From: Methanoculleus chikugoensis
GTDB taxonomy: Archaea; Halobacteriota; Methanomicrobia; Methanomicrobiales; Methanoculleaceae
Assembly (NCBI RefSeq): GCF_019669965.1
Contig: NZ_AP019781.1
Coordinates: 1,985,092-2,049,091, forward strand
DNA length: 64,000 nt
Reading direction: 5' to 3'
Position 1 is the first letter of the stretch. Each line of letters starts with the position of its first letter. The notes under the pieces were generated by a model. That model was given only the letters and a program-made list of their open reading frames with translations. It made no database searches and was not told where the DNA came from. Below are positions 32,904-43,186 of the stretch, in pieces. The position numbers were made by a program, and so were the translations under genes.

Positions 32904-33681
32904 ATGATTAGAGGGATAAACCGATACAAAGACTTTGGCCTACGTCAAGAGTAGTTTCACCGCTTTTTAACCCACGGGAGGATTGGAACGTCAATTCTCC
33001 TCTTGGCAACAGGCAGGTTGAGGGGTTTACACGGTGGCTCATCGATGCTGGCCTCTGGGATAAAAGTGGACCAACTAACCTGGGCAAGGTAATGATCCAG
33101 CGTAGTAAATCTGACAATTCCATCCTTTGGTTGACGATCTGGGCTCATCTCTCGTTCAGGTTCCCAGTGGTACAATGGTATGCCTATTGCATTCCGTGTG
33201 GATCTACCAGAAGAAGGAACTCGTGGGCATGCTCTCACTCTACAGGGACATGGCAGTACCCAATAGAACAGACCTCAACACGATTAACGCCCTTTTAGAG
33301 ACGTTGCATCGCCCGCCGTTAGGCGAAAAATGGGGTTTAGGTGCCATATTCAGGGAATCGAACAAAGCGCGCATAGTAAAGACAGCGCCTCCAGAAAAGA
33401 TACCTCTTCACGCCCTAATAGTTGATCTCGCCTTCATCTGCCGGGAAACGGGTCAAACCCGGCTCAATCCCTTCGAACTTCAGAGTGATCACCAGTTGTC
33501 TCCTTGCCGCCTCTTCCAGATAACCGATAACCAGCTTACAGAGGCATGTGTGCAAGCCAGCAGGCTCAACCCCGAATTCATCCGAATCCTCGAAGAGAAA
33601 GGAAGCGATTTAATCGAACTGTTACCTCCGGCAACCCCTGAGAACATTTTAAATAATTATTATAATAAGATATGGATATAA
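32904..33681 (+). pseudogene. Decayed tandem copy of the BrxP C-terminal (DUF4007) half
   Basis: Across three frames the translation aligns with BrxP from residue about 520 to the end: GINRYKDFGLRQE (BrxP: GMSRYQGFGLEKR), EDWNVNSPLGN, FTRWLIDAGLWDKSGPTNLG, then ELVGMLSLYRDMAVPNRTDL. Lesions: an in-frame TAG at 32952-32954 at the position of a tryptophan codon, a shift in a T run at about 32965, and another at about 33195. The longest open part (33127-33681) overlaps the brxC start. It may still yield a 184-residue product, but the full domain is broken. Confidence 0.7.
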
Positions 33682-36600
33682 GAACGTATTTATCGCCTGG
33701 CGTGAAGATCAGGATAACTATGGTAACAGACACGAAGTATTCTGACTACATACACCTCAATGCAGCCTTCAAAGATGTCTTCAGCTTCGAGTCAGATATC
33801 GATAAAGAATCGCTCTGGAAACGGTTTATTTTTACCAGATCATATAAGGAATTACTGGAGCACATATCATTCATCTTTTCCGATCAGCGAATTAATGAGA
33901 GGAAAGGGATCCTCCTCACCGGAAAGTATGGTGTGGGTAAATCCCACGCTACAGGAGTGCTCAGTCATCTGCTGTGGGATGACTTCTCTGCCATCCAAGA
34001 TATGCTGACAAAGGCAAAACGGGATATGGAGGAGACGGGAAGTGCACTCTATCAGTTCCGTCAAAACCACCGATTTTTCCCGGTTATTCTTTCCGGGCGC
34101 GATTCTGGTGACGTCAGCGACGCTAAGAGCTTCGAGTATCGCCTTCAGATCGCATTGGAACGATCTCTAAAGAAATTTGGATATTCAGATCAGATCTCTG
34201 AAAAAACCGAGTTCGAAAAATATTCCCTCTGGCTTCAAGGACTTGTCGCAGATCCCAAACGCGAAGAATACCTTAACCTGATAGAAAATTATATCCAGCA
34301 AAATTCCGATTTTTCGTCAGCCGATGAATTGATAGACGCTCTGGACGACAGCGATATAGAAGGTATCAGAACCATCACAGGGTTCTTCAATGAATTGGAT
34401 GTACCCGCTCCGCGTCATTGCGACACAAGCGGATATTATGACGCTGTTCTTGCACAACTCAAGAAGATTGACCCTTCAATTGCCGGTATTATCATATATT
34501 GGGACGAATTTACAACAGTCTTCAGCACCGCTGGAAAGAATAACGATGCAAACCTGCTAGGATTGATTCAAACCTGGGCTGAGAAGGCGTCATCAAACAT
34601 CTACCTCTACTTAATCAGCCACCAGAGCCCCGAAGCGTTGCGTGGCAAGTATAAGGCCCTGGAAGACAGCCTCGCAAAAATTAGCGATAGGTTTGTCGTG
34701 GCTGACATCCGGATGGATAAAATAACTACGTACCACCTCATTGCAGAGTCACTTCGGGTTAGCGACCGGAGTGGGTTCTCCTCTTTTCTTTCTAAACTGG
34801 GTTTCACCACAAAAGAGTATAGTCAAATAAGCACGGTCTGCAGTCAGGTTTTCGGGGAGGTTTACCATCGCGATGAGCAGGTTATCAAGCGGACAATCCC
34901 GCTCCACCTCTATTCAGTCTACGTTGCAGGCAAGCTCGCCGACCTGATAGGTTCAGCAGAACGAAGCATATTCCAGTTGATCCATTCAAAAACGGAGATC
35001 GAGACACCCTTCGGTCAAAAACTCGGATTCGCTAAATTCCTTGAGCAAGAACCTTCGAACGGGTCCATGTCATGGTATACGATAGATCAAGTCTTCGACT
35101 TCTTCTATAGTGACCTGGCTGACTACGAGTTTGATTCACTCACTGAAGCAAATGTGGTAAAACCTCTCAACGCTTTTACTCACTACTATGAAGTCGCTAA
35201 GAACATGGGTGATGACGCGCTGAAGGTGTTTAAAACCGTTGTACTCATGGAGATGCTGAACGCAAAAACCCAGGATCCCGTTCTCCTGCCGACCAAGAAA
35301 AACATCTCCAACGCGCTCGTCATGACGAATATCACAGATCTCGATGCCTTACTCACGAGTCTGGTGGAAAAACCTATTCTCCTGGCTTTTGATGATGAAA
35401 GGACCGGTTCAAAGATATTTAAGACTCGTTATGGGGGATATGATGACGAGGAACTTGAAAAAGCCAAACAAAGTCTCTTGAAAAACTCCTCATTCGAAAA
35501 ATTCCTGGAGTACAATCAGACCAAGATCTCCCAAAAAATCAAGGAGGCCCTGCTTGATGAGCCCCGAATTGCAAATGGCCATGCGGATATAACCGTCTGG
35601 TCTGGAGCAGGACTAGCGAGGAAGAAACAAAAGATCAAGGAACTCGATGCTAGTAGCAGACTGAATCTGATCGTAGTAATACCAGAGAAACCAGCAGACT
35701 ACGACTTGGCACGACATGACTTGACCAGTCTCTCCAGCACCTATAAAAATGCAATTTTCGCGCTCTACGAAGGGAGTTACAGGAAGCGCTACGAAAAATG
35801 GATAGGTGCATGCGCCTTAGAAGTGTTGGGCCAAAAAAGAGCGAATCGCTCCATAATGGACGAGGCAAAGCGCCAGATTGAATCTGAGGACGATAGGCTA
35901 CTCTCAGATCTTACCAGAGTATCGCTGTTCTTCAGAGGAGCGACGGTTACAAAAGCAGATGGTTTTGGTACAGAAGTCGGCCTTTATATCAGTCAGATCT
36001 ATAACCGTGGTTTTGACTCACTCAAGTATGCTGAGTTCTGGAAAGCTCCCAAAATCAATAGTAGAGACATCTTCGACTCTTACGGAAAAACCCTAGGAAG
36101 GAAATGTTTTGAGGAGCACAAAACATACTACGTCAAAAAAATAATGGAGTTATTCCGGGATAATCGCGACAACATCCTTGTCGACCCTAAATTGCTCCTG
36201 AAAGGAGATGAAAGTTACACTCAATCTTCACCCATCTATGAGATCGTTACAAAGATCCGGCAATACGTAGTGAAACATAACGGGAACTGGATCTCGGTCA
36301 GAGTCATGATCGAAGCGCTAGAACTCGAGCGTCCACCATATGGTCTCTGTGGATGGATGGAGTCACTGATCATCGCATATGCGCTTGCAGAATTCGCATC
36401 TGAATCACGTCTGGAGGTCTTAACAGGTAATCAGACCCCAAGTAAAGACGCAACTAAAATAATTGAAGCAATCAATGACGTCATTAAGAATAAAAATAAT
36501 GATCGTAAGATTCGCTATGGCAGCATTCTAGAGAATAAACTCGCAAAAAAACTGCGTGAAATTTTTGCCCTGGAAGGTGAGGGCAAGACAACATTACCCG

Positions 36601-38348
36601 AAGTGACGTTTAAGATCCGTGAGCGCATCAACTCATTCTACAGTCTGCCGCTCTGGACAATACCCTATGCGTACCAAGAGCCACAGAAGCAATTGTTACG
36701 CGACCTCATCAACTCTCTGAATAGCCTCCTCCTTGAGACAAACACAGATAAAGACATAAGCGAGTCTCAAATCCAGTCAATGCTTGACAAGATCCAGGAG
36801 ATAGAATACCAAAAGAGCACATCGGTCTGGAATTACTGTTTCTCACAGAAATCGGTGAGCGATGGGATGAAAGCATATCTCAGTCTGCACTATCCCCGGC
36901 TCCTCTTAGCATACCCCTCCGTGGAAAGCCTGACGCAGGCATTGAAAAACGAAGTTAAAGAGGATATATGGACATGGCAGGAACAGAGAATTGCCGATGT
37001 GCTAGCGCTCCTTAACAGGTCGACCGAGCCTCCTGAGACCCCACAGAATGTTCACTCCTCCCTTGAGCCAGAAGGCGTAGTAATAGTCTGGGATATGCCA
37101 CAGTCAGACTCCCCTCTTCCAACGTTCTACCATATAGAGCGCGGAGAGAGCACTGATGCATTCCAGATCCTTTCAAAAAAACTTGCTGATTCGACACGTT
37201 ATTGCGATTCGGGAGCAGCAGCAGGCAAGACATATTACTATCGCATCATCGCTGAGAATCCAGCCGGAAAGAGCGAACCCAGTGTCGAGGTAATGCAGAA
37301 AATTCTTCCTCCTCCACCCCAACTGCCGCTCAGGATACACAGTGAGGAAGAGTACATCGAGATCTCATGGGAGAGCCCTGATAGCACATACGAAATAAAA
37401 TATTATGAGTTATCCCGTGGAGAATCACCGAGAGACTTCAATCAAATCGAGCAGATCCCTTACAACACCAACTCTCGCCAGGATTACGATGTCGAACAAG
37501 GAAAGAAGTATTATTATCGGATTTTAGCAGTTAACTCCGCCGGGAAAAAGGGGCAGTGGAGTGTATCGACACCTGCAAAACTCCTCGTCACCACACCCCC
37601 TCCCCCGCCACAAAAAGCGTCTGTTGTCTCCGAAAAGGACCATATCAGGGTGACCTGGTCTCACCCCGAAAATGCAAGAGATGGTGTGGAAGAGTACTGC
37701 ATCTATCGGAATGATGGCTCTGGAGTGACATCTGTAGTTCATGTCGGGCCGTCAGAGGAGACCTCCTGGTTCGATCAAAAGGTCCGGCCTGGTATCGTGT
37801 ATTCGTACACCATATCCTCACGAAACAAGGCCGGGGAGAGCGCATGTGTGAGTGCTGGGTCGGTCAGGATTCTCCCAGAGCTGCCTCCAATTAAACTATC
37901 AGTAGTAGAAAAAGGGGGATACGCTCAAATCACCTGGGAGTTGCTCGGGGACGAATATGCAATTCGGAACTACGACCTCCGAAGGGGTGACAGTCCCGGA
38001 AGTCTAGAGATCTTGAAGTCCTTCAACCCCAAACAAAACAGATTTACAGATGATTCCGTCCTTCCGAGACATATATACTACTACGACTTGATTGCATGGA
38101 ACAGCGAGGGTGCACATCGGGGAAGTGGAGAAGCGATATCCTTCACGCCATCGGTTTCTATTGACATACACGCATGGGAAGGAACGACAAAGACGCTCAT
38201 AGAGACAAATAGCAAACTGTTCATTACCAGTTTAAAAGGAGTCATCTCGACAATCACAGAGAATGGTAAACTGGGTGGTCACGAATCAGAAGATAAAAAG
38301 TTACTTATCAGGGTGAAAAATTTCTTGGAGGAACTCGCGGATGAATGA
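33672..38348 (+). CDS. brxC: BrxC/PglY-type ATPase with four C-terminal fibronectin III domains
   Basis: 1558 residues. P-loop GKYGVGKS at residues 84-91 and Walker B IIIYWDEF near 272-279, followed by a long helical body, identify the BrxC/PglY ATPase of BREX systems. From about residue 1119 to 1491 there are four fibronectin type III repeats, each opening with PP(P)x and ending in a YYYRI.A.N.AGK-type strand. A 65-residue tail with a predicted coiled coil ends the protein. FnIII domains are unexpected in a cytoplasmic AAA-type ATPase. They may recognise a protein partner such as PglZ or a phage product. The start is ATG 33672. ATG 33720 is an alternative. The stop overlaps the pglZ start (ATGAATGA). 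Confidence 0.9.
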   Translation: MDIRTYLSPGVKIRITMVTDTKYSDYIHLNAAFKDVFSFESDIDKESLWKRFIFTRSYKELLEHISFIFSDQRINERKGILLTGKYGVGKSHATGVLSHLLWDDFSAIQDMLTKAKRDMEETGSALYQFRQNHRFFPVILSGRDSGDVSDAKSFEYRLQIALERSLKKFGYSDQISEKTEFEKYSLWLQGLVADPKREEYLNLIENYIQQNSDFSSADELIDALDDSDIEGIRTITGFFNELDVPAPRHCDTSGYYDAVLAQLKKIDPSIAGIIIYWDEFTTVFSTAGKNNDANLLGLIQTWAEKASSNIYLYLISHQSPEALRGKYKALEDSLAKISDRFVVADIRMDKITTYHLIAESLRVSDRSGFSSFLSKLGFTTKEYSQISTVCSQVFGEVYHRDEQVIKRTIPLHLYSVYVAGKLADLIGSAERSIFQLIHSKTEIETPFGQKLGFAKFLEQEPSNGSMSWYTIDQVFDFFYSDLADYEFDSLTEANVVKPLNAFTHYYEVAKNMGDDALKVFKTVVLMEMLNAKTQDPVLLPTKKNISNALVMTNITDLDALLTSLVEKPILLAFDDERTGSKIFKTRYGGYDDEELEKAKQSLLKNSSFEKFLEYNQTKISQKIKEALLDEPRIANGHADITVWSGAGLARKKQKIKELDASSRLNLIVVIPEKPADYDLARHDLTSLSSTYKNAIFALYEGSYRKRYEKWIGACALEVLGQKRANRSIMDEAKRQIESEDDRLLSDLTRVSLFFRGATVTKADGFGTEVGLYISQIYNRGFDSLKYAEFWKAPKINSRDIFDSYGKTLGRKCFEEHKTYYVKKIMELFRDNRDNILVDPKLLLKGDESYTQSSPIYEIVTKIRQYVVKHNGNWISVRVMIEALELERPPYGLCGWMESLIIAYALAEFASESRLEVLTGNQTPSKDATKIIEAINDVIKNKNNDRKIRYGSILENKLAKKLREIFALEGEGKTTLPEVTFKIRERINSFYSLPLWTIPYAYQEPQKQLLRDLINSLNSLLLETNTDKDISESQIQSMLDKIQEIEYQKSTSVWNYCFSQKSVSDGMKAYLSLHYPRLLLAYPSVESLTQALKNEVKEDIWTWQEQRIADVLALLNRSTEPPETPQNVHSSLEPEGVVIVWDMPQSDSPLPTFYHIERGESTDAFQILSKKLADSTRYCDSGAAAGKTYYYRIIAENPAGKSEPSVEVMQKILPPPPQLPLRIHSEEEYIEISWESPDSTYEIKYYELSRGESPRDFNQIEQIPYNTNSRQDYDVEQGKKYYYRILAVNSAGKKGQWSVSTPAKLLVTTPPPPPQKASVVSEKDHIRVTWSHPENARDGVEEYCIYRNDGSGVTSVVHVGPSEETSWFDQKVRPGIVYSYTISSRNKAGESACVSAGSVRILPELPPIKLSVVEKGGYAQITWELLGDEYAIRNYDLRRGDSPGSLEILKSFNPKQNRFTDDSVLPRHIYYYDLIAWNSEGAHRGSGEAISFTPSVSIDIHAWEGTTKTLIETNSKLFITSLKGVISTITENGKLGGHESEDKKLLIRVKNFLEELADE

Positions 38349-40821
38349 ATCGGTATTCATCCACGTTTCATCATTTGACGAGCTCGCTCAAAGGCTTCAC
38401 CAAAAATACCATGAAGGAGTGGCACAATATACAAGTACTTTCCGATATCCCGCTTCGATCATCTTTTTCGATTCTAAACAGGAGTATAAACGGTTCATTC
38501 AAGAATCCCCCTGGGAAATCCGAACACTATCGGAAGTATTTGGAGATAAAGAAGAGATCTCTTGCTATCAGATCAGGAAGTGGCTCAACGCTCTTCTCAG
38601 CGAGCACAGTAAGGAACCTGTGGTTGTTTTACCCATAACAGAGTACATCCGGGTGTGCAAACCTCATAACCCGCCGTTAATTGACCAAATATTTACAAGT
38701 ATCGTACAGGCGGAGTTTTCACCGATAATTGCTCCAATGCTGGATTATTCATTCAGTTACCAGAGATTCTTTGCAGAATTTCCCCATCAGGATAGGATGG
38801 CAGAAGTGTTCTCGTACGACTCACCTGCAAAAGATCAAGATCCGGCGATCGAAATAATTCTCGACGAGACAGGAATGGTCCCAACAGAGGGACATGAGGT
38901 TATTACCACCCTAAAAGGATGGATAAAATTATGGGAAACTGGCGAGATAGCAGACAAAAATAACCTGATAATACAGAACAAACGCATCATCGAAGCGATT
39001 AAGGATACTGACATATCAGTCCCGAAAGTGAACAAACGGATCGTTGAGAACCAAAAGGATTACCTCTCGTACTACCAGAATATCGACCCCACATCTTTCA
39101 CGATTGAGCCAGACGCAACAATCTGGAATGTTATATTCAGCAACCTCCACACAGACTGCCGTAAAAATTCGTGGAGCAAGATTGTCACGACGATTCTCGG
39201 GAGTACAGACAACCTTGAGGAGGACATTACCAAGTATTGGGAAGACTCGATTCGAATCGAAATGCGTGTGCAGAGGTGGTTCTGGTTAAATGAGGCTAAA
39301 AAACGATCTCTCTCATCACCATTCCCGGAAAGACTTGTAAAAGAGGTGGAAGACCCTGAACAATTACTCGACTATGCGTACAACATCGGAATATCCAGCG
39401 AGATCGACGCTCAAAGCCTGAAAGATCGAGCAAAACTGTTAAAGAGGTTTAAGAAGCCGTTATTCAACACGGGAATTTTAACTTTTGAACAGAATTACGC
39501 AGAGTGGAAAGAGCGCCAGGGAGCCGATTACAGGAAGATAGTCGAACATACAACAGGGATCTTCCCCTTCGAGCGTCAAGCAATAGTAGAAGTCGTCTCG
39601 CTCCTAATGAGAGAGCAATCTGGGTTTCCAAATGAATTATTCCCGGTCATCGAAGAATGCTGGCCGGCGTTTGCAGCATACATCGAACCTGCCATTGGGA
39701 ATGCTCTTGAGAAAGAAGTTTCAATCAAGGATGATCCACAGGGCTTCGCCAATCAGTATTTTGCACAGTACATTCGTGCGAAGTTAGTCTATGATGCCCC
39801 GACAAAAAGGCTGGAGGAGATGCAGCATCAGTACTTTGGTGAGTGGAAAGATACACTTGGAGCACTCTCCATCGGGAAAATTCCTCAACATAACGATACA
39901 TCATTTAAGGCCCAGATTGATGCTGACGGATATATTTTCTTAGACGGAGTAGGTTATGAATGGCACAATGTCATAAGGGTTCTTTTTGAGAGGAAAGAGT
40001 GGAAGATCACATCAATTCAGCCAATATTTTCTCAACTTCCAAGCGATACGGCTCACTTCCCGCTCTTAGATCCTGTGAAAGAATACCGAGATTTTGACGG
40101 ATTAATCCATAAACATTATCAGTACCCTAGAACTATTTTCGAGGAACTTGAAATACTAGAGCAAATTGTTGAGAGAATTCATCAGTGGCATAAAGACAAG
40201 CCGATCTGGATCGTATCAGATCACGGTTCAACAGCATTCGCACGTAAAGGGAGGGCAAGATCTATAAAAGGGGTTAAAAAGGAGCATGGAGGACGTTGTG
40301 GAACATTTAAAGGAGGTCACTTGAACGAGGATGGAAGAACCCACTGTGTTCTCGAGAAAACAGCATCTTATGCTGTCTCTCTGAGTTACGATAACTATGG
40401 AGAGACATCGCCTCAAGGAGAGGCCCACGGGGGCGCGATGCCTGAAGAAACTCTTGCCCTCGCTCTGCTGATCGCGCCACCTGGAACTGATACGTCTTCA
40501 GATCCAATAACCGTAAAGGCAGAAAGAAACTCGTATTCGGCTCTCGATCCCGAGATCGTATTACGGGTCAGTGGAACAGCAGGCATCCAAATTGAGTCAG
40601 TAACCATCAGAATAAACAGAGGAGTACGAAAACTAATTCCACCAGAGTGGATAGTGAAAACCTCCATCAAAATTCCAGTTGCAGTAGTTGAAGAGTTAGG
40701 CTTTAAGCCGGGCGAGAATACGCTTGATATCACTTTCAATAAATCAATGCAAGCAACCTGCTCTGTAGAGTATGCTTCGGGATCTACAGTTACAGGGTTT
40801 GATCAGGTCTTCAAATTATGA
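38341..40821 (+). CDS. pglZ: PglZ, BREX alkaline phosphatase-superfamily protein
   Basis: 826 residues. The PglZ core is in the C-terminal third: IWIVSDHGSTAFARKG (about 622-637) with the metal-binding aspartate-histidine, then a conserved GEAHGGAMPEETLALALLIA segment (about 697-716). The N-terminal 500 residues are helical and specific to the family. PglZ is the common component of all BREX types and, in several, has nuclease activity. The gene overlaps brxC by 8 bp and is followed 18 nt later by brxL, so all are one operon. Confidence 0.9.
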   Translation: MNESVFIHVSSFDELAQRLHQKYHEGVAQYTSTFRYPASIIFFDSKQEYKRFIQESPWEIRTLSEVFGDKEEISCYQIRKWLNALLSEHSKEPVVVLPITEYIRVCKPHNPPLIDQIFTSIVQAEFSPIIAPMLDYSFSYQRFFAEFPHQDRMAEVFSYDSPAKDQDPAIEIILDETGMVPTEGHEVITTLKGWIKLWETGEIADKNNLIIQNKRIIEAIKDTDISVPKVNKRIVENQKDYLSYYQNIDPTSFTIEPDATIWNVIFSNLHTDCRKNSWSKIVTTILGSTDNLEEDITKYWEDSIRIEMRVQRWFWLNEAKKRSLSSPFPERLVKEVEDPEQLLDYAYNIGISSEIDAQSLKDRAKLLKRFKKPLFNTGILTFEQNYAEWKERQGADYRKIVEHTTGIFPFERQAIVEVVSLLMREQSGFPNELFPVIEECWPAFAAYIEPAIGNALEKEVSIKDDPQGFANQYFAQYIRAKLVYDAPTKRLEEMQHQYFGEWKDTLGALSIGKIPQHNDTSFKAQIDADGYIFLDGVGYEWHNVIRVLFERKEWKITSIQPIFSQLPSDTAHFPLLDPVKEYRDFDGLIHKHYQYPRTIFEELEILEQIVERIHQWHKDKPIWIVSDHGSTAFARKGRARSIKGVKKEHGGRCGTFKGGHLNEDGRTHCVLEKTASYAVSLSYDNYGETSPQGEAHGGAMPEETLALALLIAPPGTDTSSDPITVKAERNSYSALDPEIVLRVSGTAGIQIESVTIRINRGVRKLIPPEWIVKTSIKIPVAVVEELGFKPGENTLDITFNKSMQATCSVEYASGSTVTGFDQVFKL

Positions 40822-40839
40822 TAGAGAGGCGGTCAGAGT

Positions 40840-42342
40840 ATGGAAGAAAAAATACCTGAAACAATGACATTTGATGAGACTAGCGAGCCTCGCGAGTACG
40901 CTCCTGACGAGTTAGACAAAAAGATCCGAGAACTATTCCCCGGAGAGTCTGTCAATAAGCGCCTAACGAAGACGGGCCTTCTTTCATCTCGAGCCTTGCC
41001 CTCCTTCGTATCGGACTGGTTGATCTCAAAGTTTTCCTCAGGGAACCAACTGGATACGCTTGCATTGCAGCGCTTCCTCGATAATTACCTCCCAGATAAA
41101 AGTAGAGCAGAAGAGATCAAGCATCGCCTGATGTCAGATCGCGCACGGGTAACGATCCTCGCTGATTTTAGAGTTACGCCCAATATCCAATCTGGAGAAG
41201 AGTATCTAGAGATACCGATCTTAGATGTGACCGGAAAAGAGGGTATGGTAGACCCAATCATTCTCGATAAATCACCAGAATTGCTGAACGGTGGCATGTG
41301 GGGAGTTGGAGAACTCGTATACAACCAACCAGAAAGCAGAAAGAAAGATGGGAGAATCGTTCTTAAGGAATTTACTCCATTCCGCCCGTATCAGGCCAAT
41401 CTGGATTATTATCGAAAGGCTCGCTCCAGATTTTCATCAACGATCGAATGGATCGATTTCCTTCTGAAGAACATGGAGTATGATCCCCACAGTTTCGAGG
41501 ATACATCTCAGAAGATGAGGATGATATCGCGGCTTCTGCCGTTTGTTCAGCCGAGGGTCAATCTCATAGAACTCGCCCCAAAAGGAACCGGAAAATCCTA
41601 CGTATTCGGGAGGTTGAGCAAATACGGCTGGCTAATCAGCGGGGGCTCTGTAAGCAGAGCTCAGTTATTCTACGATATCAGCAAAAAGCGCCGGGGGCTT
41701 ATCACGCGGTTCGACTACGTGGCTCTTGATGAAATTCAATCAATAAAGTTTGGCAGCAATCCCGAAGAGGTAATTGGTGCCTTAAAGGGCTATTTAGAGT
41801 CGGGAGCGTATAACGTAGCCTCGTACAGCGCACAGGCAGATGCAGGCTTTATAATACTCGGCAATATTCCCATTTCAGAGAGCGGCCGGCCAATAAGTAA
41901 CAACTATTTCGACTCACTGCCGAACTTTATGCAGGAAGGGGCGTTCCTCGATCGGTTCCATGGATTTATCGAAGGGTGGAAGTTGCCCAGGATAAAGGTA
42001 GGGAGCATTGGAAAGGGGTATGCGCTCAACTCGGAGTTCTTCTCTGAGGTAATGCATGGGCTTAGAAGTGACACAACTCCTGCTGCGGTCGTTGATGCGT
42101 ATCTCGATGTGCCCAAGGATGCTGATAAACGAGATGTTACGGCAGTAACCCGAATTGCGTCAGGATTCTTGAAACTGTTATACCCACAGGTACGCTCAGT
42201 TAATGAGATTGATGTGAATGATTTTGAGACGTATTGTTTTGAGCCGGCGTTAAGGATGCGGACAATCATCCGAGAACAATTGCACAGGTTAGATGAAGAG
42301 TTCCCAGAAGATATGCCGGAAGTTGTAGTCAAAAAGGTATAG
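40840..42342 (+). CDS. brxL: BrxL-like AAA+ protein lacking a clear Lon protease domain
   Basis: 500 residues. N-terminal region (about 20-240) with the BrxL-type PNIQSGEEYLEIPILD segment, then an AAA+ module with P-loop APKGTGKS (about 246-253) and Walker B YVALDEIQ (about 293-300). In full-length BrxL a Lon-like protease domain follows. Here the protein ends soon after a helical RTIIREQLHRLDEEF segment with no serine-lysine dyad region. The AAA part of BrxL forms a DNA-encircling ring, which could still work. It is last in the brxP-brxC-pglZ-brxL operon. Confidence 0.85.
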   Translation: MEEKIPETMTFDETSEPREYAPDELDKKIRELFPGESVNKRLTKTGLLSSRALPSFVSDWLISKFSSGNQLDTLALQRFLDNYLPDKSRAEEIKHRLMSDRARVTILADFRVTPNIQSGEEYLEIPILDVTGKEGMVDPIILDKSPELLNGGMWGVGELVYNQPESRKKDGRIVLKEFTPFRPYQANLDYYRKARSRFSSTIEWIDFLLKNMEYDPHSFEDTSQKMRMISRLLPFVQPRVNLIELAPKGTGKSYVFGRLSKYGWLISGGSVSRAQLFYDISKKRRGLITRFDYVALDEIQSIKFGSNPEEVIGALKGYLESGAYNVASYSAQADAGFIILGNIPISESGRPISNNYFDSLPNFMQEGAFLDRFHGFIEGWKLPRIKVGSIGKGYALNSEFFSEVMHGLRSDTTPAAVVDAYLDVPKDADKRDVTAVTRIASGFLKLLYPQVRSVNEIDVNDFETYCFEPALRMRTIIREQLHRLDEEFPEDMPEVVVKKV

Positions 42343-42445
42343 GATACCAACCGCACTGACGGGAGCGGTATTACAATCTCAAAACAAAGTGGATGATTGT
42401 CAGATCAGCCATCACGGAGTGCGTTTGGCATTTTGGGTATGCACT

Positions 42446-43186
42446 CTAATTCTTTTGGCGAATGATCTGCGTAACTCTGATTTGGAGATCTTCTTCTGTG
42501 TAACCGAACAGTTTAATCAACTTTATGGCGTTGTTTCTCAACATCATCGCATTAAGGTGTGATTCTAAAAACATATCTGTTCCCGGAATTTTTTTTGGCA
42601 TCCAGAGTATCGCTGGATCTTTTGCAAAATAAGGGCGTTTTGCACCCTTTAATGTAAGAACGCGATCAAATACATCGGAGTGCTCTTTGTACAATAACCC
42701 ACACACTCCCATATAGAAATCAATCCAGGTATCGACACTATAATCTTTGCCCGTAAATGTGAAGCCCTGAATCTTCTCACGAATGGGCCTCTCATTAGGA
42801 CTCTCTAGAGGGCCTTTACTCAACTTATTCGCGGGTGATATTATTCTCTTCCCAGAGCGTGGCCGCAACGGAGTAGTGACTTTCAATAATGGTTCAAGTT
42901 GTGACTGGAATTGAGAAAACGTCGATGAAAGGTACAGCAAAGTTTCTTTAGCACTTTCCATCCTGCTGATCTCAATTCTGAGATCTTTCTGCATCTGATA
43001 TAGATCGTCAGGAACAGGAATTTTTTTCGACTCTAACTGAGTTATCGAACCGTTAATGGCATCGAGGTTCTCTCGCTTCTCGTCAAGATTATTGTTGAGT
43101 AGTATAGGATAGAGAGTATCGATAATTTCCTGAAGTTTATTAATCGAGACAAGGTAACTATCATCCATAAACGCTCTATAATGCAT
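42446..43186 (-). CDS. Coiled-coil protein with conserved C-terminal domain, BREX neighbour
   Basis: 246 residues. The N-terminal 95 are helical, likely a coiled coil (LDAINGSITQLESKK). After a basic linker, a C-terminal domain contains FTFTGKDYSVDTWIDFYMGV, KGAKRPYFAKDP and KKIPGTDMFLESHLNAMMLR, a module also seen in restriction- and defence-associated proteins, with unknown function. It is convergent with brxL and closes the AT-rich island. A TATA-like CTTATAGT on the minus strand at 43213-43220 supports the ATG at 43186. An ATG at 43168 is possible. Confidence 0.7.
   Translation of the reverse strand: MHYRAFMDDSYLVSINKLQEIIDTLYPILLNNNLDEKRENLDAINGSITQLESKKIPVPDDLYQMQKDLRIEISRMESAKETLLYLSSTFSQFQSQLEPLLKVTTPLRPRSGKRIISPANKLSKGPLESPNERPIREKIQGFTFTGKDYSVDTWIDFYMGVCGLLYKEHSDVFDRVLTLKGAKRPYFAKDPAILWMPKKIPGTDMFLESHLNAMMLRNNAIKLIKLFGYTEEDLQIRVTQIIRQKN

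Noticed and set aside
32952-32954. In-frame TAG as a pyrrolysine codon
   Set aside because: It stands at a tryptophan position in the duplicate, and the same copy has other frameshifts. No Pyl genes are visible.
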